Origin: Myxocyprinus asiaticus
Taxonomy: Eukaryota > Chordata > Actinopteri > Cypriniformes > Catostomidae
Direction: 5' to 3'
Length of the DNA stretch: 64,000 bases
NCBI RefSeq assembly: GCF_019703515.2
Contig: NC_059358.1
Span: 47,006,594 to 47,070,593, forward strand
Part shown: piece after piece, positions 24,240 to 35,066 of the stretch
Layout: each line of letters opens with the position of its first letter
Numbering within the stretch: the stretch's first letter is position 1
The notes under the pieces: generated by a model
Told to the model about the DNA's origin: nothing
The model's database searches: none
Seen by the model: the letters and a program-made list of their open reading frames with translations, nothing else
Program-made: the position numbers and the translations under genes

Positions 24240-24770
24240 TAAGTTAAAATACTGGCTTTTCCGGTAACAATGCTACAGCCAGTGTATTCTACTTTGAAGT
24301 TTCCAGTCCAGCCAGAATTTCTGTTTATGTTTTGGCCTGTGTGATCCCGCCCACTGCCCACTCACCAACAGTATTTCGACACTGCCGGGTTGCCAGATTT
24401 GAACAAGTTTGCAGGCAAACAACACTGCGTGTTGCAGCCAAGGAAGCCAGCAAACAAACTGGATCAGAGATAACAGATTCCACCCAACCTAAAAAGCCTC
24501 GTCATCCATCTAAAAACCACCATGACCAAAGGCATAGTAAAACAAGGATAAATATTGGAAATGCCTTTGGAAGATGGAGACAGCTTAAAACCCAAAAATC
24601 CTTTAAAACAGATGCTGAGTTAACTACTTTGCTTGTCAACATTCTGGTAACCCGCATGAGCTTCGAGTCTGGGGCGGGGCAGACATCTCTCCAGTATTTT
24701 GAATTTGGACTGCAGTACCCATTTCAAATGCTTGTTGTAAATCTTACATATGCACCTTTAATGTGAATAA
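24240..24770 (+). other. Repeat-borne open frame with a KTRINIG..F.RW.L motif
   Basis: A 144-codon frame (24332-24766) opens with a GC-rich, stop-free stretch. The C-terminal half contains SKTRINIGNAFGRWRQLKTQK followed by a FKTDAELTTLL stretch, a motif I have seen many times in predicted fish proteins, usually inside repeated DNA. The ending CATATGCACCTTTAA is also repeat-like. The most likely explanation is part of a DNA transposon or a gene fragment carried by one. Function unknown. The long frame may be chance plus low divergence. Confidence 0.35.
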
Positions 24771-26179
24771 ATAAAGGTACATTTCTAGATTCAACATTAT
24801 TTGTTCTTCAGACCTTTGTTTTGTAGGACAAGAAAAACTATCTTCATACCATATGACACACATTTAGTTTTCGACAGTTAAAAAAATTATAATATGGAGC
24901 TACATTGGAGGCCATTTAGGGCTTTAAAATGAATATACACAAAGGTAAGTTTGTTCTAACCATAATCTAAAGGACATTAAGATATCTAATTTTAGGCAAT
25001 CCAACTTAAAAAAAAATAAAAATAAATAAATAACATAAAAAAGTCCCCTAATTGTAACCCCCTTTACAAAATAATGACTTTCATAGATATTGAACTGTGG
25101 CATTTAATATTTTCCCTTTCATCATTATTTGTTTTTAACTGTCACCAGTCAAAATAATAATGATAAATAAAATAAATTTTGTGCAGGGGACCTCTGGTTA
25201 AGTTTAAATAAAAGTTATAACAGTTATACAGGGAAAAAACTATTTAGTGCAACATGCAATAGTTAGTGCCGCAGGCCTACTGTTTGCTATATGCAATGCC
25301 CAGGAGCACCAGGGTACAGATCTATCATTTGCATTTGAAATGTTCCTTCTTGTTAATTCAGTATTTTACTGTTCTTCCTGTCTGTACGCTGGCTGTTCTT
25401 CCTGAATTACCCCCGAGAACTGTGAAGTGTGTCTCTGCGGCATCCTATTACAGAATGTAAAAAAAAAACTAAAGCCATTTTATTGTAATATCCTTCTGTG
25501 GTTGCATTGCTCTGGGTACTGAAAATTATAAATATCACTGTGATTGTCACTGTCACTGATATCACTGTCTTTTGTCTAGACACACTCTTTTTCCTTCTTT
25601 ATGTCTCTCTCTCCACTCCCAGTCTCAGCAACATGAAACAGTAACCAAATGCAAAATGAATAGCCAGTCCATAACAGAATGAAACAGATGTCTTTAATCC
25701 TACCCTCTGCAGTACACTATGACAATTTATGAACTGCTGTTTAACAAGACGAGCCATCTCAAAAGCTGTCTGCTCTCTTCATCTTACCTTTGCCCTGGGC
25801 TAAGATAAATCTTAGTGCTATTAACTCAAGGAAAATACAACCGCTTCTCTAAGAATTGTTAGAGAAAATTTGGAGAATGTTCCTTAAGGGGAGATTCTTT
25901 ATAAACTACTTGTATATAATGTGGGTAGAATAAATATGTGGGTAGAGATAGGACTGCATTTTGAACATACAAAGTTAGGCTCTGTCATTGCAGATAGGGT
26001 TGAAAACAGGTCAATGTATGGCATCAGGTTGAAGAACATACTCTTGATTGTGTAAAAGAGGACAAAGAAAGGAATGTTGTCAGCATTGTGCTGATAACAC
26101 ATTTGGCTCTTCTTGGTTAATAGAGGTTTTCAGAGGTTATCAGCTCTGGGGGAGGACACACACACACAAATAAACCCAC
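24771..26179. other. Unassigned AT-rich stretch
   Basis: No domain-bearing frame. Contains A-rich runs near 25005-25040. A plausible simple intergenic region up to the start of the recognisable Gypsy LTR part. Confidence 0.5.
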
Positions 26180-26394
26180 ACCTGATTGCCAAAGGCTCTT
26201 GTGTTTCAGTGAGGAGTGATTGGGGCTTTTAAGGGGAGGAGACAGCGGCAGCCGAGAGAGAGAGAGCCCAGCTTAGAAGCTGCTTGTGTGTTGGCCGCAG
26301 CCATGTTGCAACTATTGAGTGTTTGATTTGAAGCTTCACTATTGTGCTTTAAGCGAACGTGTTTATTTTTTCTGAATAAAAGAGTGACATTCCT
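26180..26394 (+). repeat. Gypsy 5' LTR, left part (split by an L1)
   Basis: From CTTGTGTTTCAGTGAGG onward the sequence matches the 3' LTR at 32789-32962, including GATTGGGGCTTTTAAGG, TTGTGTGTTGGCCGC and the AATAAA in TCTGAATAAAAGAG. The 5' edge of the LTR is not clear because upstream sequence diverges. It ends at the L1 insertion point, GAGTGACATTCCT (26382-26394), and resumes at 31505. Confidence 0.75.
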
Positions 26395-26526
26395 TTTTTT
26401 TTTTTGTGATTAACATTTTTTTATTGATTCGAAGACAAAGAAAAACAAAACATATATACAATGAATCAGCATTTAACTCCCACTACTACCCCTCTCCAAT
26501 CAAGAACCCCACCCCAAACAAAATTC

Positions 26527-26527
26527 C

Positions 26528-26608
<81 letters not shown>
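26527..26608. repeat. (CA)n microsatellite
   Basis: About 40 uninterrupted CA units in the L1 3' UTR region. Further CA runs lie at 27080-27111 and 27669-27703. They explain the THTHTH frames. Confidence 0.95.
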
Positions 26609-26613
<5 letters not shown>

Positions 26614-26633
26614 AAAAATATATATAATAAGGG

Positions 26634-27062
26634 GCCTGGGTAGCTCAGTGGTAAAATACGCTGGCTACCACCCCTGGAATTCGCTAGTTCAAATCCCAGG
26701 GCGTGCTGAGTGACTCCAGCCAGGTCTCCTAAGCAACCAAATTGGCCCAGTTGCTAGGGAGGGTAGAGTTACATGGGGTAAACTCCTCGTGGTCACTATA
26801 ATGTGGTTTGTTCTCGGTGGGGCATGGTGAATTGAACGTGGTTGCCGCGGTGGATGGCGTGAAGCCTCCACATGTGCTATGTCTCTGTGGCAACGCACTC
26901 AACAAGCCACGCGATAAGATGCGTGGGTTGACTGTCTCAGACGCGGAGGCAACTGGGATTCGTCCTCCGCCACCCGGACTGAGCCAAATCACTATGTGAC
27001 CATGAGGACTTAGAGTGCATTGGGCATTCCAAATTGGGAGAAAAAGGGGAAAAATCCTAAAA
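26634..27062 (+). mobile_element. tRNA-derived SINE (copy 1)
   Basis: Starts GGGGCCTGGGTAGCTCAGTGG, a pol III A-box-like head, followed by TAGTTCAAATCCCAGG as B box (about 26687-26702). The body carries ACTCCAGCCAGGTCTCCTAAG, GTTGCTAGGGAGGGTAGAGT and a tail with GGGCATTCCAAATTGGGAG and AAAAAGGGG. The same layout occurs at 33791-34227. It is inserted in the 3' UTR of L1 copy 2. No clear target duplication. Confidence 0.8.
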
Positions 27063-27078
27063 AAATTATCATACACAA

Positions 27079-27112
<34 letters not shown>

Positions 27113-27116
27113 TGTA

Positions 27117-27190
27117 TGTCTGGACCAGGACTTAAACTCAGGTCTCTAGCATGAGAGCCTAACTCTCAACCCTTGAGCCACTGGAGTATG
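27117..27190 (-). repeat. tRNA-like segment
   Basis: On the minus strand CCAGTGGCTCAAGGGTTGAG and GAGTTTAAGTCCTGG have A-box- and B-box-like spacing. No acceptor stem pairs convincingly, and CA repeats follow. Possibly the head of another SINE. Too short to be sure. Confidence 0.3.
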
Positions 27191-27255
27191 GTGAATGCCA
27201 ACCAAGTGCAAAAAATATTTTCATAAAAGTTCAGGCAACAAAAATCCACAGCTGG

Positions 27256-27289
<34 letters not shown>

Positions 27290-27345
27290 AGCAAAAGTAA
27301 ACCTCAAAAAACAAAACCAGTCCAAAAAGGGCATTCCCCAAATGC

Positions 27346-27376
<31 letters not shown>

Positions 27377-27666
27377 AAAGCAAAAAACTCAAGAGGAGAA
27401 AGTCCACGAGAAATAAAACAGTGAAGGAGAAAAATCCTAGGGCAGAGTTACTCAGATGTCTTGAGAGACCACTTACTCAGGCAACTGGCTTCAGAACAAC
27501 TAAACACCAAGCAAAGAAACTAGGAGACAGAGTAACTTAAATACACGGGGCTAAATGACACACATGTGAACTTAATTACACTGATTACAAATAGAGAAGC
27601 TGGGTATAAGAGCACCAGGAGGACCTCTAGAGGCCAAAACATAAACACAAGCAAAACACTGACATA

Positions 27667-27708
<42 letters not shown>

Positions 27709-27720
27709 AATATAATAAAC
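27190..27720. other. Insert of unknown origin in the L1 3' UTR
   Basis: Not present in the L1 copies at 15951 and 50859. Contains two long A-runs (27260-27288 and 27344-27373) and a stretch near 27425-27640 that, on the minus strand, has a TATTTAAGTTACTC and GCTCTTATACCC promoter-like look. I cannot identify ends. Confidence 0.3.
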
Positions 27721-28487
27721 ACAAAACTCTAAAACTATGCCTCTCTCTCTCCAGAGTCCCACTCCGAGAGCCCCCCCAGACATCAAATATCTACCCTATT
27801 TCCCATTAAAAGAATCCCATATCCCCAGCCTTCTACATGTTACCTCTTCGAAGGCTGCCACCCTTCCCATCTTCTCTCACCACTCCCGAACTGAGGGTGT
27901 TCCCACCAACTTCCAATCCCTTAAAACAATCTGCCTGCCTATCATCGCACTGGTGAGGACCTAATCTTTTATATATTTGTCACCTACATCGATGACCGCC
28001 CATCACCCAAAACACAGAGTCTGGGTCAAAACGAAATCCGAATGCCCAACACGTCACACACAAAATTCAGTACTTTGAACCAAAACTCCTGAATCTCCGC
28101 GCACCACCAAAAAACATGGGCCATGTCACCATCCTCCGATTGGCAACGCCAGCAGGTGGGTGTGTCTTTAAGACCAAGCCTATACAATCTAAAGGGGGTC
28201 CAATAGAATCTGTGTAGAATCTTGAATCATATAAGTTGCACTCTTGCATCTCTAGATACAGACTTGACGTTTTTTAGAATCCCAGCCCACACTCCGTCCT
28301 CCAATACAAAATTAAAATCTTTCTCTCATAATCTCTTGATATAGGTTAAAGCTCCATCCCCCAGACTCTGAACTAGCAGGGAGTAATACACTGATGCCTC
28401 ATGACCTTTTCCAAAAGCAGTAATCACCACTCCCAGAGTGTCTGCCACTTTAGGGGGATGTATGCCTTTTAATATTTTAATTATAAA

Positions 28488-28853
28488 TGTTAGAGTATGA
28501 CAATCGCAGGAATGGAACAATCACTGGAGTGAAAACAGAAGAAAGGCTCAACAATAGTAAACGCTGGAGTGGAACAAACGCTGGAACAAACACTAAATCT
28601 TTAACAATCAAACTAAGCACAACATAACACCTCATACCACTCCACTAACTCAACATAACACTTCAAGGACTGACAAGGCCTTAACAAAATGAGAGGGTAT
28701 TTATACACTGAGAAACAAATGAGCGAACAGAAGGCAGGTGCAGATGATGAACTGATAGGAGTGATTAGGGCAGAGAATCCTGGGAAATGGAGTCCAGGGG
28801 AAAACTTCAAAATAAGAGTCCTTGAAGAAGAATGAGGGAGACAGACTGTGACA
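28488..28853 (-). repeat. Solo LTR (Gypsy-like) inside L1 copy 2
   Basis: On the minus strand it begins TGTCACAGTCTGTCTCCCTC, contains GTATAAATACCC as a TATA box, and ends ATACTCTAACA, so TG..CA, 366 bp. No protein-coding part is attached. The flanks (TAAA on the left, GAGGG on the right) do not form a target duplication, and the L1 between the RT C-terminus and the linker is missing here, so a deletion accompanied or followed the insertion. Confidence 0.6.
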
Positions 28854-28862
28854 GAGGGACTT

Positions 28863-28869
<7 letters not shown>

Positions 28870-28901
<32 letters not shown>

Positions 28902-29540
28902 ATTCTAGAATAAATCTTATGGACTGATGAAAAAAATTTATAGTCCCTACCAGATGGGTTCAAAAGTCTCCAAATATCTGCAAAACCAAGATTTTTACAC
29001 ATCTTGTGAAGCGTCAATGTTGCTCTAGGGGCTTACACACTTTTGCTTCACTATGATCAAGGACTGAGTCCATCAAAAGATTAAAGTCTCCTCCCAGTAT
29101 TATATCATGAGGGGTGCCAGTGGCTTGCAACAACCCTTCAAGATCAATAAAAAAGCCCTGATCATCAATGTTAGGTGCATAAATATTAGCAAAAATCACC
29201 TTTGCCCTTGAATTTCTGCTAAAACAATAATGATTCTCCCTAATTTATCTGTAATCTGTTTGAGAGATTTGAATTGAAGATGTTTACTTATCAATGTAAT
29301 AACTCCCCTGATCTTACTTGAACCAGCACTAAAGAAAACATGCCCACCCCATATCTTCCCAAATGTGATTGAACACAAAGATGTGTTTCTTGAAGAAACA
29401 CTATATTACATTTCTTACGCTTAAGAAAAGAAACAACCTTCCTTCTTTTTATGGGGTGCCCCAACCCATTCACATTCCACATGGAGAGAGACAATCCACT
29501 CATATTAACTTTTGACATATTGATATAATAGAAAAAATAA
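28870..29540 (-). pseudogene. L1 copy 2 ORF2 endonuclease part
   Basis: Minus-strand pieces 29014-29199 and 29196-29378 carry FSAGSSKIRGVITLI, IFANIYAPNIDDQGF and ILGGDFNLLMDS, the AP-endonuclease blocks that precede RT in L1. The start lies near 29500 with SLSMWNVNGLGHPIKRRKV. A one-base shift separates the two frames. Beyond 28870 the RT is lost. Confidence 0.8.
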
Positions 29541-30599
29541 ATTGTGTCAAAAACAAGATTATTCAGACCACATTCCAACATTAGTGCAACAATCAAACCC
29601 CTAACTCCACCCCCCCCCCGAACCAAACAAACAGAAAAAAGAAAAACGTGCGCATTAACCCGCGCACGACAGCACCTGCTGGCATCAATCCCTCTAAACT
29701 CAAAAGGTCCATGTATGCCTATGAGAACCCCCGCAACAACTTTGCCATCAGGTTGCTCAAATCCGGTGCTTCTGCACAAATTTTGTGAGGCAAAATTAAA
29801 TAACAGAAAATACTTTGTAAAACAAACCCCAGCCAATAGGCAGAATAAAGACAGAGAACGAGTAGATTCATTCACAGAACAGTCTCGAAGGTGTGTTCCT
29901 CTACAAAACAGACTCCAGCTGATATAAAGCCATTCAGTTTCCTCGGACAGACAAACAAGTGTTCAGTGAGCCAGCTGTTTATGAGTGCAGCAAATGACAT
30001 AATCATTCCAATGTCCCGCAAAAATACTCCATAAAACAAACTCTAGCCAACAGGAGGCCTTATCACAAAGAACGAACAGATTCATCCACAACTGTCCCGA
30101 AGCAGTGTTATTCCATGAAACAAACTCCAGCCGCTAGGCGGAACCAGCACAAAAAGAAACAAATCAGGCATCCCGGTTCCTTGGATGGTCAAGAGTCAAA
30201 TTCACTCAGAAGCCACATAAAAAAATACACATGACTTACTCAGTCAGTCAACTTTATAAAAAGACATCCTTTGTGTGGGCATGTAGATATTTTGTGGCCA
30301 TCCTTAATATTCATTCTCAATCTGGCCGGGAACTTCCGTGTAAAAACGATCTTCTGTCCATGCAAAAGTTTCTTGAAGGAGTCTTATTCCACAAAACAAA
30401 CTCCAGCCGTTCGGCGGAACCAACACAAACAGAGACAAAAATGGCGCCCAGTTTCCTCAGACAGCCAGAGTAAGAACAGCGAGTTAATCCACTCTGGAGC
30501 TACATGAGAAACACCAAATGGCTTACTCCCCCATTGTTTCTATGAAGGACAGTGCTTGCTTGGGACACGTAAATACTTTGCAGCCATCCTTTGTATCTA

Positions 30600-31360
30600 T
30601 TTTCAGTTTGGCCGGAAACATCAGTGCAAAAGTGATCTTCCGTTGATGTAAGAGTTTCTTACATTCCTTGAATCGATCACGTTTCTCTCGTCAAATTCGC
30701 AAAGTCCGGGAACAAGAAAATATTGTGATTCTTCCAAGAAAGCTTTCCTTTGCTCCTCGCCTCGCGCAACACAAGATCTTTATCGGATGATCTCAGAAAT
30801 TTGACCAGAATTGATCGGGGCCTGTCTCCCTCAGCGGATCTCCGAGCCGGGACTCTGTGAGCTCGCTCGATTTCCAGCTTGTTGCCTGTTATGTCGAGCA
30901 GACTCGGCAAGAGCTCGTTTAGGAATTTCACCATATCTCTGCCTTCCTCATGCACAGGAATTCCAGCAATCCGTACTTTATTTCGTCGGCTCCTATTTTC
31001 CAAATCTTCCAATTTTTCCAAAATGCTTTCCATGTCTATTTTGGTTGCTGGGGTATTAACGGATAATTCCCTTTCTGATGACTCCAGATAATTGATCCAT
31101 TCTCAACATCTGCCACTCTTGTAACCAACTCAGAGATTTTGTTTCCATCGCTGTAATTGATCGACGTATTAAAGCGAGATCTTCCAAGTCAGCAACAACC
31201 TTCGTCAGCATCACAAACATGTTGGACAGTTGATGCTGGATTTCTCCTGCCGCACCATTCAAATCGAGTCCCTGGTCTGTGGGCCTGTCAGGGGTTTCAG
31301 CTTGAGCACGTAAGTGTCTTTTAATGTCTTCAGAGCCCGAGGATTATGACTTCTTTGCCA
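30600..31360 (-). pseudogene. L1 copy 2 ORF1
   Basis: Encodes the L1 RNA-binding protein in intact copies. The start MAKKS is followed at once by TAA (codon 6, near 31343), where the copy at 56635-57480 reads MAKKSK. Downstream parts 30677-31033 and 31056-31262 still show LEKLEDLENRSRRNKVRI and EIERAHRVPARR, typical of the ORF1 RNA-recognition domain, in two frames. Pseudogene. Confidence 0.8.
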
Positions 31361-31504
31361 TGTTTACCTCACAGAACAAATATGTAGCTGGGTGTATCGA
31401 ATCTCACCGGATTATAAAATGAAAATTATTAAAAAACTAGCAAAGTGCGCAGAGCTCGCCATTTACACGTCTGCTCCTCGCATGGCATCACGTGACCTCC
31501 CAAT

Positions 31505-31563
31505 GAGTGACATTCCTGAGTTGGAATCGCCATCTCCTGCTTCCTCATTCCTGAACTTCGTAA
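31505..31563 (+). repeat. Gypsy 5' LTR, right part
   Basis: Resumes after the L1 with the 13-bp duplicate GAGTGACATTCCT and runs to ..CTTCGTAACA. The homologous end in the 3' LTR is ..AACTCATTACA at 33012. Confidence 0.75.
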
Positions 31564-31602
31564 CACTGGTGCCGAAACCCAGGATTGAGGGAGATTTGTC
31601 GT

Positions 31603-32185
31603 CATGAGATCCTCTCCGTTGGCATACATCTTCAAGACCCTTGCTGGCATCCACCAGACTCAATACCAGGCCCTCCTGGAGCTTTGAGCAGAACAGGAGC
31701 AACGTTTCGAGGCGCGCCTGCAACCCAAGGCGGAGGACCGGTGGGTGTTCCAGAGCTTACTCCAGCAGCTACACCGGCAGCAGGATCCCCACCTCAGATC
31801 ACCCTGGCCAAGTTGGGTCCCCAGGACGACCCCATAGCTTTCATTGAGCTGCTCGAGCAGGCCACTGCAGGTTCCAGCTGGCCCCAGACACACTGCCACT
31901 TTTGTCAGGGGAGGCTCAGCTCGTGACCCAACAACTGCCCGTGGCTAACCTGCTGGAGTACCCGGACCATGCTACAGTGGGTCGGCCAGAACCCCAAGCA
32001 ACATCATCAGTGCTTTTGGGCGCTGACCTATGCGGAATTTGGCCGCCCATTTGCTTTCACCCAGCAGCTCCGGGATGCCTGTCGGAGGTGGTTGCTAGCG
32101 GAAGACCGCAACACCAGGGGAATCGTCAACTAGGTGGTGCTGGAACAGTTTGTCGACTGGCTGCCCAAAAGGACCGCGGAGTGGG
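31603..32185 (+). pseudogene. Gypsy gag with SCAN-like domain
   Basis: Frame from ATG 31603: MRSSPLAYIFKTLAGIHQTQ, then an in-frame TGA in LEL*AEQEQRFEARLQ. A capsid C-terminal region near 32000-32185 reads LTYAEFGRPFAFTQQLRDA, CRRWLLAEDRN and VVLEQFVDWLPK. The pattern C-R-R-W-L..VLEQF...LP is that of SCAN domains, which derive from gag of Gmr1-like Gypsy elements (established). An in-frame TAG in GIVN*VVLEQF breaks it again. Structural protein of the particle when intact. Confidence 0.65.
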
Positions 32186-32194
32186 TCAATTACA

Positions 32195-32656
32195 GACCCG
32201 GTCCAGTGGACGGAGCCATGCCAACAGGCTTTCTTACAAGTAAAAGTCGCACTCTGTGGTGGTCCACTGTTACATTCCCCTGACTTCTCTCTCCCTTTTG
32301 TTTTACAGACAGATGCATTGGACAGGGGCTGGGGGCTGTGTTGTCCCAGGTAGTGGTTGTAAGGAGCTCCCTGTGCTTTACATTAGCCTAAAGCTCTCGG
32401 TAAGAGAGACTAGGTACCGCATAATAGAAAAGGAGTGTCTGGCCATCTCTGGTACTATCTGATTGGGAAGGCCTTCACCCTCTGTTTGGACCATGCCCCG
32501 CTCCAATGGCTCCACCGCATGAAGGATACTATTGCGTGGATCACTCGTTGGTATCTGGCACTTCAGCCCTTTAAATTCGAGGTGGTCCACTGGCTGGGAG
32601 CACAGATGGCTGTGGCTGATTTCCTCTCTCGGACCGAGGGGGGGCTGAGTCGGTGA
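32195..32656 (+). pseudogene. Gypsy RT end / RNase H, frameshifted
   Basis: Blocks: DPVQWTEPCQQAFLQVK, then HSPDFSLPFVLQTDA (first RNase H Asp), ETRYRIIEKECLAI (Glu), LIGKAFTLCLDHAPLQWL (Asp), and FEVVHWLGAQMAVADFLSR ending in a stop at 32656. These are the RNase H and connection parts of Ty3/Gypsy pol. Two frame changes occur near 32330 and 32450. The polypurine tract GGCGGTGGGGGTA precedes the 3' LTR. Confidence 0.8.
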
Positions 32657-32693
32657 CAGACCAGAGAGTGCCTGAGTCAGGCGGTGGGGGTAT

Positions 32694-33012
32694 GTAGAGG
32701 CGGGGGCATGGCCAAGTGCTGTGCTGTGGAGAGTGAAGCAGGGGAAATGAGTGATGAATGATTTCCACCTGTGCTTAACACCTGTCTTGTGTTTCAGTGA
32801 GGCACGATTGGGGCTTTTAAGGAGAGGAGACAGTGGCAGTCGAGATAGAGCTGCTTGTGTGTTGGCCGCTGTTGCGTTGCAACTTTTGAGTGTTTGATTT
32901 GAAGCTTCACCATTGCGCTTTAAGCAAGCGTGTTTATTTTTCTGAATAAAAGAGTAACATTCCTGAGTTGGAATCGACGTCTCCCACTTCTTCATTTCTG
33001 AAACTCATTACA
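32694..33012 (+). repeat. Gypsy 3' LTR
   Basis: 319 bp from TGTAGAGGCGGGGGC to CTCATTACA, with AATAAA at 32945. It matches 26195-26394 plus 31518-31563, which confirms that these two pieces were one LTR before the L1 insertion. Confidence 0.8.
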
Positions 33013-33351
33013 GTGTTTACCTCCTGCCTTACCAGCCAGAGGGGAACTGGCCCCACAGTGAGCCTGGTTTCTCCCAAGGTTATTTTTCTCCATTAGCCAA
33101 CAATGGAGCAACTTATTTAGTTTTGTGTTCCTTGCCATAGTCGCCTTCGGCTTGCTCACTGGGTTTCTAAATACAGTTATTATTTAATTACACAATTCAC
33201 AATCGTATTTTATCAAACTACACATTGATCACTCTAAAACATTATAGATATTACAGTTTCATTTTCTGTTAATGCATGATTTTCTGTACAGCTGCTTTGA
33301 AATGATGTGTGTTGTGAAAGGTGCTATACAAATAAAAATGACTTGACCTCC
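33013..33351 (+). repeat. LINE 3' tail fragment
   Basis: CCTGGTTTCTCCCAAGGTTA, TTGCCATAGTCGCCTTCGGC and the ending GCTGCTTTGAAATGATGTGT, GCTATACAAATAAAAATGACTTGAC form a 3' UTR that I know as very frequent in teleost genomes as the end of a non-LTR element. Only the tail is present. Confidence 0.6.
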
Positions 33352-33609
33352 TGTGAAGTAGTGACATTATGACAGCGGTGGATCCAGGAGACACACTCAC
33401 AGTTGCAGGACATTCCTATTTCACACCAGTTCTTTTACTCAAAGATACAATTTTTTTAGTTTTTTTTTTTAACTTTATTTAAATGAATTTACTTTAATTC
33501 TTTCATGTGTTAGAAAATGACATTAAGTCATGAAACTCATCATGGAGCAAGCTGATAGGTCCATTCATCATCTGTTAGCCAATTGACGCATATGTCATGG
33601 CCCAGTTAG

Positions 33610-34350
33610 TGGTGCATTTCCCAAAAGCATTGTTAGCCAACTATGGTCGCAGGTTCCATCATTATCAACATGGCTGAACAATTTGGTGTTTCCCAAAACC
33701 ACAGTTTCAACAAACATTCACAAACAGCATCGCAAATTTGTGTAGCTGGAACTACAGCTCTCCATCTGTGGTTAGAAACACTTTCTTACTGGGGCCTGGG
33801 TAGCTCAGCGAGTATTGATGTGGACTACCACTCCTGGAGTCACGAGTTCGAATCCAGGATGTGATGAGTGGCTCCAGCCAGGTCTCCTAAGCAACCAAAT
33901 TGGCCCGGTTGCTAGGGAGGGTAGAGTCACATGGTGTAACCTCCTCGTGGTTGCGATTAAGTGGTTCTGGCTCTCAGTGGGGCGCGTGGTAAGTTGTGCG
34001 TGGATCGCGGGAAGTAGCATGAGCCTCCACGTGCTGTGAGTCTCTGTGGTGTCATGTACAGTGAGCCATGTGATAAGATTCATGGACTGACTGTCTCAGA
34101 AGCAGAGGCAACTGAGACTTGTCCTCCGCCACCCGGAATGAGGTGAGTAACCATGCCACCATGAGGACCTAGTAAGTAGGGGGAATTGGGCATTCCAAAA
34201 ATTGGGGAGAAAAGGGGATTAAAAAAAGAAACACTTTCTTGTTAGTTTGTGGTGTTGACATCATGTGACTTCTCTGAGGCTTCTATATCTTTCATTCCAT
34301 ATACAGCTTTCATTCTTTCAAGCCTTTGTGAAAAGCTTGTGAAAGGCTAC
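33610..34350. repeat. Older repeat interrupted by a SINE
   Basis: GTGCATTTCCCAAAAGCATTG, CAACTATGGTCGCAGG and CCCAAAACCACAGTTTCAAC are repeat-like motifs of fish DNA transposons (recall, weak). The SINE at 33791-34227 sits inside; the right half follows with GTTAGTTTGTGGTG. Confidence 0.3.
33791..34227 (+). mobile_element. tRNA-derived SINE (copy 2)
   Basis: Head CTGGGGCCTGGGTAGCTCAGC and B box GAGTTCGAATCCAGG (33844-33858), same body as the SINE at 26634. It is bounded by a 14-bp direct repeat, AGAAACACTTTCTT, before and after (about 33775-33788 and 34228-34241). That shows insertion by LINE-type machinery. Confidence 0.9.
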
Positions 34351-34359
34351 CCCAAGCGT

Positions 34360-35066
34360 TTGATTCAATTTTATCAATTAAAAAGCAGTGCCACCAAATA
34401 CTAACAAAGTATATCCATTTTTTACCACCCAAAATATAATAAAGTAAATGTGATAAGATGTGATAAATATGTCTCTTATTTTGAAATTATCTCTTGGAAA
34501 TAAAGCATGTGATAAAGTAGATACCCGTATTGACTTCACACAGAAAATGTATGGTAACGTTAAATGTGTGGAGTTGTGAAAAATGGAGTTTGAATGGCTT
34601 TAGACAAGTTGTAAACATTTGGCCTCAACGTAGACCTAAACCTGAACTTTTGGCCTAGACTCTGTAATGGCAAATCACTACTTGGAGAGTGTTCCTACTT
34701 CGTTTCATTAATTGTGTCCCTATTTTTTGTTGCGTCCCTTGAGCTATAGGTCATAACAATGGGCAATTTATCATAACAAAAAGTAGTTACATCACTGCTT
34801 AACATCACTGAGTGTTAACTAAATGTACACAAAGGAATGATAATTCAACACTGCTGGTTTTGTTGTGTAGGACTGAGAGTCGCAAGGCGTGCGTTCAGGG
34901 GCGAACTTAGTGATATCGTGACCCTCTTCAATGGCACACATCTACCTTGATTTCCTGTGAACTTCCCATCTCTGTTGTGATGCTTGCTGCCAATACAATA
35001 CCCTCTTTCTTTAATGCACTTGTGACGAGTGCCGTGGAGTAAAACACAAAGCCAAGTTGTAGATTA
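34360..35066. other. Unassigned intergenic stretch
   Basis: No recognised motif or domain. Ordinary AT-rich sequence. Confidence 0.5.

Larger units (their letters stand above)
26395..31504 (-). mobile_element. L1-type LINE, full-length ends but rearranged (copy 2)
   Basis: Flanked by a perfect 13-bp direct repeat, GAGTGACATTCCT, at 26382-26394 and 31505-31517; it sits in the 5' LTR of a Gypsy element. The 3' end is a T-run at 26395-26405 (poly(A) on the minus strand). From right to left: short 5' UTR, ORF1 (30640-31360), a long inter-ORF region (29540-30640), endonuclease (28870-29540), then a solo LTR, then the C-terminal ORF2 part (27740-28470) and a 3' UTR swollen by a SINE and other insertions. 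About 1.9 kb of RT sequence is missing beside the solo LTR. Confidence 0.85.
31564..32693 (+). mobile_element. Gypsy internal region with SCAN-like gag and RNase H
   Basis: Begins with a primer site, TGGTGCCGAAACCCAGGA (31565 on), then gag from ATG 31603. After a large deletion near 32185 it continues in the RT/RNase H region and ends directly at the 3' LTR. The order gag - RNase H - LTR, with no integrase between RNase H and the LTR, is unlike standard Gypsy and fits the Gmr1-like group, in which integrase precedes RT (established for that group). It could also result from deletion. Confidence 0.7.

Noticed and set aside
26406..26643. THTHTH frames
   Set aside because: Translation of a (CA)n tract.
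26634..26710. tRNA gene
   Set aside because: It has A- and B-box sequences but no cloverleaf, and the body repeats at 33791; it is a SINE head.
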